A DNA stretch of 64,000 bases from Methyloversatilis sp. XJ19-49 (GTDB taxonomy: Bacteria > Pseudomonadota > Gammaproteobacteria > Burkholderiales > Rhodocyclaceae). Numbering within the stretch: the first letter of the stretch is position 1; each line of letters opens with the position of its first letter. The notes below the pieces were generated by a model. That model was given only the letters and a program-made list of their open reading frames with translations. It ran no database searches and was not told the DNA's origin. Both the position numbers and the translations under genes were made by a program. Below are positions 7,955 through 15,748 of the stretch, one piece after another. The DNA is taken from the NCBI RefSeq assembly GCF_024580145.1, contig NZ_JANINI010000007.1:140199-204198 (forward strand), given 5' to 3'.

Positions 7955-10570
7955 TCAGATATCGAAATCAACTTGGGTGATGGATTGTGTCAGGTTGCCG
8001 GCGCAGGTACGCAGGTCGGCCGCCATGTCTCCACCCGACTGATAGCGCGCATCGACTTCCTTGGAGAGCGCGCGGTCGATGATGGCCGACAGGCAATCCG
8101 GAACGTCAGGACGGATGTCACGGATGTCCGGATGTGCTTCGTTCGCAATGCGGAACATCAGCTGCGCCATGGAATCGCCTTCGAAAGGCAGCTTGCCGCA
8201 GACCATCTGGAACAACATGACACCGAGCGAGAACAGGTCTGAACGGCCATCGATCTTCTTGCCTGCCAGCTGCTCGGGCGACATGTAGGACGGCGTACCA
8301 AGCACCATGCCGGTCTTGGTGCGCGACGAATCGGTGATGCGCGCGATGCCGAAGTCGGTCACCTTGACCTGATCCGACTCGGCCTCGTACATGATGTTGG
8401 CGGGCTTCACGTCGCGATGCACGACTTGGTTGCCGTGCGCGTAGGCGAGCGCCTCGGCCACGCGCGCCACGACGTCCATCACCTTCGGCAGCGGCAGCAG
8501 CTGACCCGGCTTGGTCTGCGGCACCAGGTCACGTCCCTTCAGGAACTCCATCGCGATGTAGGCGAGATCGTGCTCTTCACCGGCATCGAAGATGGTGACG
8601 ATGTTCGGGTGATTCAGGCGCCCGGCGGTTTCGGCTTCGCGGAAGAAACGTTCCTTCACATCGGCCAGCTCTTCCTCGTCGAACTCCTGCGAAAGTGCCA
8701 TCGTCTTGATGGCGACGACACGGTTGATCTTCGGATCGCGGCCGAGATAGACGACACCCATGGCGCCCTTGCCGAGTTCCTTCTCGACCTGGTAGCGCCC
8801 GAGCATGGGCTTCTCGACCGTGCCGTCCTCGAGGATGCTGGTATTCGTGCGGCCACCGCTGCCACCTCCGAGCATGACGGTTTCCGACATCGCCTTGGCG
8901 CGCTTCACCCGCGTTTCAAGATCGCGGAACTTCGGGTTGTACTCCGCCATGTGGCGGAACACGCTTTCCGCCTTGTTGAACTGGCGCTTGCGTTCGAAAT
9001 CGAGCGCAAGGTTGTAGAGGTTCTCCATCACCGCATCGGACAGCGGGACCTGGCGGAACTTGTCCCATGCCATGTCGAGCTGTCCCTGGCCCTGGAAGGC
9101 CAGCGCCAGCATGCGGTTCGACTCGGCCGACTGTTCATCGGACTTCACCTTGCCGCGCTCGGTCACCAGGAAGCGCTTGGTGGTCAGCAGCAAATGGCCG
9201 ACCAGCAGCAGTGCGGCCGGCAACATGAGCTGCAGCCAGACGAGCTGGCTGGTCATCAGCACGAAGTGGGTTGCCAGCAGTGCAACGAAAATGGCAGCGG
9301 TAATGCCGGCACCCAGGCCGGCCTTCAAGCGGGGCAGCAGCACGATGAGGTAAAGCGCAACCAGCAGGAACACGCCGAACTCGGCCGCCACCGACCACGG
9401 CGGCGAAACGAAGAAATGCTCCTGCAGGATGCTGGACAGACCGTGCGCCATCACCTCGACCGACGACATGGCCGGCGACACCGGCGTGGCGTAGAAATTG
9501 CCTATGCCCGGTGCGGTCTGGCCGATCAGAACGATGCGGTCGCGGTACTTGTCGAGCGGGATCTTGCCGCTCATGACGTCGAAGAAGGAATCGACCGGAA
9601 AGGCCGGTTTGCCGCCTTCGCCGCGGTAATAAAAGCTGTACATGCCCAGACTCGGGTCGGTGGCAACGTTGAGGCGGGCCAGCGACACCGACTCGCCCAG
9701 CGTGACCTTGATGTCAGCGACGCCGAGATTCAGGCTTCTTGCCGCAATCAATAGCGGCAGCGACGGGTAGAACTGGTCGAAATGGGTCATCACCAGCGGA
9801 TGAAGCCGCAGGCCGCCGTCGCGATCAATCGACGGATTCAGGTGACCCACCGCTGCCGCAACCGTACCCAGCTGTTCGATGACGCCGGCCGATACGTCCA
9901 GCGTCAACGGCGGCAGCGGCTCGGAACCACTCACGTTGGTCAGCGCGGTAGCGCGCACGAAGTCGGGCAGCGGCTTGTCGGGGCGGCCCTGCGGTTCGCC
10001 ATCGAGGAACAGCATCGGCAGCGCGACATTGCCCGCCTTCTTCATGCTGTCAGCGAGTTGCCGGTCGGTATTCAGCGCCGCTTCGGCTTCGCGCAGGGTG
10101 GCGCTGAAGGCGTCCAGCGGATTGACGGCCTGCAAAGGCGGATCAACGGCCACTTCACCTTCCGCAACGGGCTCGGCGGCAGCCACTGCGATCTCGATCT
10201 GATCACGCGCCTGCTGCTCGAGCGCAAGCAACCTGTTTATGTAGACGAGACCCGGATCAAGCTGCGGCTCCGCGAAGAAGATCGTCGTACCGACCACCTT
10301 GGCCTGTGCCTGCGCCAGCTTGTCGATCATGCGGGCATGCACATCACGCGGCCACGGCCAGCGGCCGATGTTGTCGATGCTCTGCTGATCGATCGCGATG
10401 ATGGCAATGCGAGGACTCGGGGTACGGTCGGTCGCTGCGACACCGATGTCGTAGGCCTTGCGTTCGAGGCTCTGGATCAGGTCGGACTGGGTGGAGAAAA
10501 GGAACAGCAGGCTGATGATGACGCCCAGGAACCAATCCGTCTTCCATACAGCGGCTTTGGCCACGCTCAC
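7955..10570 (-). CDS. CHASE2-domain receptor serine/threonine protein kinase
   Basis: The 871-residue receptor has an N-terminal membrane segment (about 12-28) and a periplasmic CHASE2 sensor (about 35-400, with RIAIIAIDQQS and GRWPWPR). Three membrane helices (about 415-490), a helical TPR-like segment (about 500-570) and a C-terminal Hanks-type kinase domain (about 593-860) follow. The glycine loop is ELGKGAMGVVYLG (near 597), the lysine is in VAIKTM, the catalytic loop is HRDVKPAN (near 716), and DFG and GTPSYMSPEQL are intact. The activation segment is rich in Ser/Thr. Its sensor is paralogous to that of the adenylate cyclase encoded downstream. It is the first gene of the operon, with phosphatase and FHA genes following. 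Confidence 0.93.
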   Translation of the reverse strand: MSVAKAAVWKTDWFLGVIISLLFLFSTQSDLIQSLERKAYDIGVAATDRTPSPRIAIIAIDQQSIDNIGRWPWPRDVHARMIDKLAQAQAKVVGTTIFFAEPQLDPGLVYINRLLALEQQARDQIEIAVAAAEPVAEGEVAVDPPLQAVNPLDAFSATLREAEAALNTDRQLADSMKKAGNVALPMLFLDGEPQGRPDKPLPDFVRATALTNVSGSEPLPPLTLDVSAGVIEQLGTVAAAVGHLNPSIDRDGGLRLHPLVMTHFDQFYPSLPLLIAARSLNLGVADIKVTLGESVSLARLNVATDPSLGMYSFYYRGEGGKPAFPVDSFFDVMSGKIPLDKYRDRIVLIGQTAPGIGNFYATPVSPAMSSVEVMAHGLSSILQEHFFVSPPWSVAAEFGVFLLVALYLIVLLPRLKAGLGAGITAAIFVALLATHFVLMTSQLVWLQLMLPAALLLVGHLLLTTKRFLVTERGKVKSDEQSAESNRMLALAFQGQGQLDMAWDKFRQVPLSDAVMENLYNLALDFERKRQFNKAESVFRHMAEYNPKFRDLETRVKRAKAMSETVMLGGGSGGRTNTSILEDGTVEKPMLGRYQVEKELGKGAMGVVYLGRDPKINRVVAIKTMALSQEFDEEELADVKERFFREAETAGRLNHPNIVTIFDAGEEHDLAYIAMEFLKGRDLVPQTKPGQLLPLPKVMDVVARVAEALAYAHGNQVVHRDVKPANIMYEAESDQVKVTDFGIARITDSSRTKTGMVLGTPSYMSPEQLAGKKIDGRSDLFSLGVMLFQMVCGKLPFEGDSMAQLMFRIANEAHPDIRDIRPDVPDCLSAIIDRALSKEVDARYQSGGDMAADLRTCAGNLTQSITQVDFDI

Positions 10571-10713
10571 CCCCGAAAAATTGTGGCTTCCTGATTGCTG
10601 GAGGCCGGTGACCTGCTTGTTGTTGTGCGACCTACCTGATTTTCCGCAAAACCAAGTCTCACGAGAAAACAGTCATCTGTCACATATTCTTGCAGTTCAG
10701 CCTCAACTCCGTC

Positions 10714-10731
10714 AAACGGGGCTTCACCCCG
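10714..10731 (-). terminator. Weak intrinsic terminator candidate after the cyclodeaminase-family gene
   Basis: On the minus strand a CGGGG-TGAAG-CCCCG hairpin is followed by only three T. It lies about 50 bp past the stop of the cyclodeaminase-family gene and before the receptor kinase gene. The short stem and T-tract make termination uncertain. The rest of the 213-bp gap (10571-10783) should hold the promoter of the signalling operon, but I see no convincing -35/-10 pair. Confidence 0.4.
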
Positions 10732-10783
10732 CGCGGTGGAATATCACGCTGCGCGCATTCAAATCGTCACATTGCGCCGGTCA

Positions 10784-11737
10784 TCAGTACGGCAGCTCGC
10801 GGCCCAGGCCGGCCATCCTGGCCTTTTCGAGCAGGCGCGTTGCCAGCGTGAGGTCCTGGATCGCCATGCCCTGAGACTCGAACAGCGTGATGTGGTCCTC
10901 CGCCTGGCGCCCCGGCCGCATGCCATTGAGCAACTCGCCAAGTTCGACCATTCCGTACTCGGCCAGGCGCCCTTTTTCGAGCGCCGGCAGCAGGTCGCCG
11001 GATTCGCGCAACGCCGTCGCGCGCGAGTCGACTGCAACCACGGCAGCACGGCGGATGACGGTTTCGTCGATTTCACGACGGATGAGCGCATTGGAACCCG
11101 CGGCTGTCACGTGCGCACCGGGCCTGAGCCAGCGCCCGTCGAACAGCGGCTCGCTGGCGGTGGTGATGGTCACCACGATGTCCGCCGACTTCACCATTTC
11201 CTCGGCGCTGGCGGCCGGACGAACCCTGCGGCCGAGACGTGCCGTCTGTTCGGTGCAAAAGGCGTCGAGCTTGTCGCGCTTGCGGGCGAACACCTGGATG
11301 TCGTCCACTTCGCGCACTGCGCACAGCGCGGCGATCTGGCTTTGCGCCTGCCAGCCGGCGCCGAACACACCGGCGACTTTCGACGCCGGATTCGACAGCA
11401 GCCGGGCGGCCAGCCCGCCTGTCGCGCCCGTGCGCATCATGCCCAGGTAGTCGGCTTCCAGCACCGCAAGCGCGCGGCCGGTTGCGGCGTCGAACAGATG
11501 GACCCAGAAGCGCGCCGCCTCGCGGCTGGTCGTGTAGCTCTTGTAGCCGGTCACACCGAGCGGCAGCACGGCGCCGTGCAGCATGTGCAGCGCCGAAGTC
11601 GGGGTGCGGCTGCGCGCGCGCGGCGTGTCTATGGCTTCGCCGGTGGCGTGCCAGCGGTGCGCGTCTTCCACCGCCGACAGCGCGTCCTGCAGGGTCAGCA
11701 CCTGACGGACATCGCTTTCAGTGAGGTAGAGCGCCAT
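10784..11737 (-). CDS. Ornithine cyclodeaminase/mu-crystallin family protein
   Basis: The 317-residue protein carries the family hallmarks: a substrate-binding region with GYKSY, the LEADYLGMMRTGA segment, and a Rossmann motif VFGAGWQAQSQ (GxGxxxQ) for NAD(P)H. ITTASEPLFDG and HVTAAGSNA follow. The family includes ornithine cyclodeaminase, alanine dehydrogenase, delta1-pyrroline-2-carboxylate reductase and amino-acid racemase-like enzymes, and sequence alone does not separate them. It starts 6 bp after the stop of the TerC-type gene on the same strand, so the two are probably cotranscribed, although no functional link is evident. Family assignment is firm; the substrate is unknown. Confidence 0.88.
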   Translation of the reverse strand: MALYLTESDVRQVLTLQDALSAVEDAHRWHATGEAIDTPRARSRTPTSALHMLHGAVLPLGVTGYKSYTTSREAARFWVHLFDAATGRALAVLEADYLGMMRTGATGGLAARLLSNPASKVAGVFGAGWQAQSQIAALCAVREVDDIQVFARKRDKLDAFCTEQTARLGRRVRPAASAEEMVKSADIVVTITTASEPLFDGRWLRPGAHVTAAGSNALIRREIDETVIRRAAVVAVDSRATALRESGDLLPALEKGRLAEYGMVELGELLNGMRPGRQAEDHITLFESQGMAIQDLTLATRLLEKARMAGLGRELPY

Positions 11738-11743
11738 GGTGGG

Positions 11744-12487
11744 TTACTGGATCGGGTAGTCGACCGGCTTGTTGCGCGCGCCGAGGACCTTGCCGAGTGC
11801 CAGCACGAAGATCGCGCCGACCACGCCTGCGCCATAGCGCACGGCGGCAATCGCTTCCGGTGCCGCGGTCGGTGAGGACGGCTCGATCAACGGCAGATAA
11901 GGCGTGATCGCCGGATCGCCAACCGCCATGGTGCCGGCGATCCAGCCAAGCAACATCGCACCGAGGGTGATGATGATGGGGTATCGGGTCATCAGTCCGA
12001 GCACGATCTGGCTGCCCCACACGATGATCGGGATCGACACGACAAGCCCGAATACGACCAGTGCGAACTGGTGGTCTGCACCGGCCCCTTCGGCCGCGCC
12101 GGCGATGGCGATCACATTGTCGAGGCTCATTACGAAGTCGGCGACGATGACGGTCTTCACCGCCGCCCACAGCTTGTCGCTGGGCTTGATGTTCGCGTGG
12201 TCGTCGTCATCGTCGGCCATCAGCAGCTTGATGCCGATCCACAACAGCAGCAGCGCGCCGATCAGCTTCAGGAAAGGCAGCTTGAGCAGCGTCAGCGCAA
12301 ACATGATGAGCACCACGCGCAACACCACGGCGCCTGCGGTACCCCACATGATGCCCAGTCGACGCTGCGCCGGCGGCAGCTTGCGGCAGGCCAGCGCGAT
12401 CACCACCGCGTTGTCGCCGCCGAGCAGGATGTCGATCATGATGATCTGACCGACAGCGAGCCAGAATTCGGGAGAACTGAAATCCAT
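11744..12487 (-). CDS. TerC/YjbE-family integral membrane protein
   Basis: The 247-residue protein has about seven membrane helices and two conserved acidic signatures, LLGGDNAVVIAL near the N-terminus and MSLDNVIAIAG in the middle. These typify the TerC/YjbE/YkoY family, linked to manganese export or metal loading of exported proteins. A cytoplasmic loop with DDDDDH could bind metal. The start at 12487 (MDFSSPEFW) was chosen because the membrane segment follows directly; an in-frame extension to 12592 would cross the sucD terminator and has no membrane-protein character. I looked for a yybP-ykoY manganese riboswitch upstream, but the leader between the terminator and the start is under 70 bp and does not show one. 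Confidence 0.87.
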   Translation of the reverse strand: MDFSSPEFWLAVGQIIMIDILLGGDNAVVIALACRKLPPAQRRLGIMWGTAGAVVLRVVLIMFALTLLKLPFLKLIGALLLLWIGIKLLMADDDDDHANIKPSDKLWAAVKTVIVADFVMSLDNVIAIAGAAEGAGADHQFALVVFGLVVSIPIIVWGSQIVLGLMTRYPIIITLGAMLLGWIAGTMAVGDPAITPYLPLIEPSSPTAAPEAIAAVRYGAGVVGAIFVLALGKVLGARNKPVDYPIQ

Positions 12488-12552
12488 GATGGTCTTGCAT
12501 TCGAATTGCGGAAGGGCGGATTCTACCGGTGTGGCCGCATGACGAGCACAAA

Positions 12553-12582
12553 TGAAAAGGCCACCGCCGAAGCGGTGGCCTT
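12553..12582 (-). terminator. Intrinsic terminator of sucCD
   Basis: On the minus strand, just past the sucD stop, a GGCCACCGC-TTCG-GCGGTGGCC hairpin with a UUCG-type tetraloop is followed by TTTT. It separates sucCD from the TerC-type gene. Confidence 0.9.
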
Positions 12583-12615
12583 CCATCGTCACGTCTGTTC
12601 GTCAGTGCGCCGCAA

Positions 12616-13509
12616 TCAGAGCAGCCCCTTGAGCAGCTTGCCCATCTCCGACGGATTGCGCGTCACCGTGAAGCCGCACGCCTCCATGATTTCAAGCTTG
12701 GCATCGGCCGTATCGGCACCGCCGGAAATCAGCGCGCCGGCGTGACCCATGCGTTTGCCGGCCGGCGCCGTGACGCCAGCGATGAAACCGACGATGGGCT
12801 TCTTCATGTTGGCCTTGCACCACTCGGCTGCTTCCGCTTCGTCCGGACCGCCGATTTCACCGATCATGATGACCGCATCGGTATCCGGATCGTCGTTGAA
12901 GAGCTGCATCACTTCAATGTGCTTCAGACCGTTGATCGGGTCACCACCGATGCCGACCGCGCTCGACTGGCCGAGGCCGATCTCGCTCAGCTGACCAACC
13001 GCTTCGTAGGTCAGCGTGCCGGAGCGGCTGACCACCCCGATACGGCCCTTCTTGTGGATGTGGCCCGGCATGATGCCGATCTTGATTTCGTCCGGCGTGA
13101 TAAGGCCGGGGCAGTTCGGGCCGAGCAGTCGCGTGCGCTTGCCGCCGGCGGCTTCCTTTGCCTTCATCCGGTTGCGCACCATCAGCATGTCGCGCACCGG
13201 AATGCCTTCGGTGATGCAGATGACCAGGTCGAGGTCGGCTTCGACCGCTTCCCAGATTGCAGCGGCCGCGCCCGGGGGCGGCACATAGACCACCGACACT
13301 GTGGCGCCGGTTGCTGCCTTGGCCTCCGCCACGGTGGCGTGGATCGGAATGCCTTCGAAGTCTTCGCCCGCCTTCTTGGGATTGACGCCGGCGACGAAGC
13401 AGTTCTTGCCGTTCGCGTAGTCGCGGCACATGCGGGTGTGGAACTGGCCGGTCTTCCCGGTGATGCCCTGGGTGATGACCTTGGTGTCCTTGTTGATCAG
13501 AATCGACAT
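12616..13509 (-). CDS. sucD: Succinate-CoA ligase, alpha subunit
   Basis: The 297-residue protein is full length for SucD. The N-terminal CoA-binding Rossmann domain includes TQGITGKTGQFHT, and the ligase domain has the active-site histidine in GHAGALISGG, phosphorylated during catalysis. With SucC it converts succinyl-CoA, ADP (or GDP) and phosphate to succinate, CoA and ATP in the TCA cycle. It follows sucC by 14 bp and ends before a strong terminator, so sucCD is a two-gene operon here, separate from sucAB-lpdA. Confidence 0.98.
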   Translation of the reverse strand: MSILINKDTKVITQGITGKTGQFHTRMCRDYANGKNCFVAGVNPKKAGEDFEGIPIHATVAEAKAATGATVSVVYVPPPGAAAAIWEAVEADLDLVICITEGIPVRDMLMVRNRMKAKEAAGGKRTRLLGPNCPGLITPDEIKIGIMPGHIHKKGRIGVVSRSGTLTYEAVGQLSEIGLGQSSAVGIGGDPINGLKHIEVMQLFNDDPDTDAVIMIGEIGGPDEAEAAEWCKANMKKPIVGFIAGVTAPAGKRMGHAGALISGGADTADAKLEIMEACGFTVTRNPSEMGKLLKGLL

Positions 13510-13523
13510 GTGTTGAGTTCCCC

Positions 13524-14690
13524 TCAGTGTCCGGCCACGGCGGCCACGATCTTCTGTGCCGCATCCGCCATGCTGTCGGCCGCAATGATGGGCAGCCCCG
13601 AATCCTTCAGGATCTGCTTGCCCAGATCTTCATTGGTGCCTTTCATGCGTACGACCAGCGGCACGGTGAGATGCACTTCGCGCGCCGCGGCGACCACGCC
13701 GGTGGCGATGGTGTCGCAGCGCATGATGCCGCCGAAGATATTGACCAGGATGCCGCGCACATTGGGGTTGCGCAGCATGATCTTGAACGCCTCGGTCACC
13801 TTCTCGGTCGTGGCGCCGCCGCCGACGTCGAGGAAGTTGGCCGGCTCGGCGCCGTACAGCTTGATCACGTCCATCGTGGCCATGGCCAGACCGGCGCCAT
13901 TGACCAGGCAGCCGATGTTGCCGTCCAGCGACACGTAGGACAGATCGAACTTCGACGCTTCGATTTCCGCCGGATCTTCTTCGTCCAGATCACGGAAGGC
14001 CACGATGTCTTCGTGACGGTAGAGCGCGTTCGAGTCGAAATTGAACTTGGCGTCCAGCGCCTTGATGTTGCCGTTGCCTTCGAGTATCAGCGGATTGATC
14101 TCGGCCAGCGAGGCGTCGGTTTCCATGTAGCAGGTGTACAGCTTCCTGAATGTATCCATGGCCTGGGCCTGCGACGCCGCCGGGACGCCGATGCCATCGG
14201 CCAGTTCCTTCGCCTGCGCATCGGTCAGTCCGACCAGCGGATCAACAAACACCTTGATGATCTTTTCCGGCGTGTTGTGGGCGACTTCCTCGATGTCCAT
14301 GCCGCCTTCGCTGGACGCCATCAGCGCCACCTTCTGCGTGGCGCGGTCTGTCAGCGCGGCGACGTAGTATTCCTTCCTGATATCGGCGCCTTCCTCGATC
14401 AGAAGGCGGCGGACTTTCTGTCCATCCGGGCCGGTCTGGTGGGTCACCAATTGCATGCCCATGATCTGATTGGCGAATTCCCGCACTTCGTCGAGTGACT
14501 TGGCCACCTTGACGCCGCCACCCTTGCCGCGGCCACCGGCGTGAATCTGCGCCTTCACCACCCAGACCTTGCCGCCCAGCGACTCGGCCGCTGCCACTGC
14601 CTGATCCGCTTCGAAGCAGGGCACGCCCCGCGGTGTCACTACACCGAAACGGCGCAATACCTCTTTCGCCTGATACTCATGGATCTTCAT
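13524..14690 (-). CDS. sucC: Succinate-CoA ligase, beta subunit
   Basis: The 388-residue protein has the standard SucC length. It shows an ATP-grasp domain ([47 protein letters not shown]) and a C-terminal CoA-ligase domain with LDVGGGAT and [10 protein letters not shown]. It binds the nucleotide and forms an alpha2beta2 or alphabeta enzyme with SucD. The start at 14690 is preceded by GAGGA at a good distance; an in-frame extension to 14795 carries no family sequence and would cross the region upstream of the ribosome-binding site. Confidence 0.98.
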   Translation of the reverse strand: MKIHEYQAKEVLRRFGVVTPRGVPCFEADQAVAAAESLGGKVWVVKAQIHAGGRGKGGGVKVAKSLDEVREFANQIMGMQLVTHQTGPDGQKVRRLLIEEGADIRKEYYVAALTDRATQKVALMASSEGGMDIEEVAHNTPEKIIKVFVDPLVGLTDAQAKELADGIGVPAASQAQAMDTFRKLYTCYMETDASLAEINPLILEGNGNIKALDAKFNFDSNALYRHEDIVAFRDLDEEDPAEIEASKFDLSYVSLDGNIGCLVNGAGLAMATMDVIKLYGAEPANFLDVGGGATTEKVTEAFKIMLRNPNVRGILVNIFGGIMRCDTIATGVVAAAREVHLTVPLVVRMKGTNEDLGKQILKDSGLPIIAADSMADAAQKIVAAVAGH

Positions 14691-14830
14691 GCGTATTCCT
14701 CGCCTTGTTGTCCGCACTGTTGCTGGAATGCCGGCCCGGCGCGTTCCACCGGACAGGTCCTTCAGGCACGGGGCGCCGGTTGGCGCACCATCCAACGGGG
14801 CGGCGTGCGCACCGCCTCGTATAATCCATA

Positions 14831-14836
14831 ATTATA
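14831..14836 (-). promoter_or_regulatory. Consensus -10 element, probable sucCD promoter
   Basis: A perfect TATAAT stands on the minus strand about 140 bp upstream of sucC, in a short AT-rich patch. The -35 at 17 bp spacing is poor (GTTTCA). The patch is nearly palindromic, and a second TATAAT is read on the plus strand at 14820-14825. A weak CGGC/GCCG hairpin at 14867-14879, with TTT after it on the minus strand, may end the preceding hydrolase gene. Confidence 0.5.
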
Positions 14837-14880
14837 CAGCTCATAAGCCGCACTGAAACCTCGAAACGGCAAAACGCCGA

Positions 14881-15579
14881 TCAATCTTGCGGCAGCGCAA
14901 TATCCACCCTGAGCTCGGCGACACCGTCCACACGTGCGTCGACGCGGTCACCGGGTTGCAGTGCCGCAACACCCGCCGGCGTGCCGGTGAACAGCAGATC
15001 GCCCGCGCGCAGTTCGACCAGCCGCGAAAGCCTGACCAGCAGCGTGTCGACATCCAGAATCATGTCGGTCAGGTTGCCCCGCTGACGCAACTGACCGTTC
15101 ACCGACAATTCGATCTGTCCCGCGCGCGGGTGGCCGCATTCGGTGGCGGGCACCAGCTGCGACACCGGCGCACTCTGGTCGAAACCCTTGCCCATGTCCC
15201 ACGGCTGTCCCTTGTCGCGTGCCGCACGCTGCAGGTCCCGCCGGGTCAGGTCCAGCCCGACGCCGTAGCCGAAGATGCAGGCGCGCGCCTGCGCCGTGTT
15301 CAGATTGCGGCCACCCGCGTGCAGTGCCACCACCAGTTCCACTTCATGCTGCAGGTCAGTTGTCGCCGGCGGATAGGCCACCGCAACAGGCCCACTCACC
15401 ACTGCATCGGCCGGCTTGGAAAAGAAGAACGGCGACTCGAGCGCCGGGTCATGCCCCATCTCCCGCGCGTGCTCGGCGTAATTGCGTCCGACGCAATAGA
15501 TGCGCCGAACGGGAAAAAGGGCTTCTTCCCCCTGTACCGGAAGCGTCGGTTGAGGCAATGGAAACAGCAGCATCGGCAT
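14881..15579 (-). CDS. Fumarylacetoacetate hydrolase-family protein, fumarylpyruvate hydrolase-like
   Basis: The 232-residue protein matches the FAH fold. FPVRRIYCVGRNYAEHA begins the domain, and metal-binding acidic residues lie in HEVELVVAL and YGVGLDLTRRDLQ. A KGFDQSAP segment and the closing LLFTGTPAGVAALQPGD follow. FPVRRIYCVGRNYAEHAREMG closely resembles fumarylpyruvate hydrolases of the gentisate pathway, but no other gentisate gene is nearby. The start at 15579 is supported by AGGTG seven bases upstream; a start six bases later is possible. It is divergent from the FimV-like gene and lies upstream of sucCD on the same strand. Acylpyruvate hydrolase or oxaloacetate tautomerase activity is an alternative. 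Confidence 0.85.
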   Translation of the reverse strand: MPMLLFPLPQPTLPVQGEEALFPVRRIYCVGRNYAEHAREMGHDPALESPFFFSKPADAVVSGPVAVAYPPATTDLQHEVELVVALHAGGRNLNTAQARACIFGYGVGLDLTRRDLQRAARDKGQPWDMGKGFDQSAPVSQLVPATECGHPRAGQIELSVNGQLRQRGNLTDMILDVDTLLVRLSRLVELRAGDLLFTGTPAGVAALQPGDRVDARVDGVAELRVDIALPQD

Positions 15580-15748
15580 GGCAGGCACCTGCAGGGTTGT
15601 CGTGACACACAAGTTTGCCTGTAGCGGCATCGCTTGGCACGACGCGGCTCGGGCCGGATTGCGCCATTAAAGTAAAGTTTCCCCTCCTGCGGCCGAAAGC
15701 ACTGACATCGATCAATTCTCTCAGGCGCATGAAGGTTCGGAGATCCTT

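Noticed and set aside
12488..12615. yybP-ykoY manganese riboswitch upstream of the TerC-type gene
   Set aside because: TerC/YjbE genes often carry one, but the space is under 130 bp, half of it the sucD terminator, and the conserved loops are not visible.
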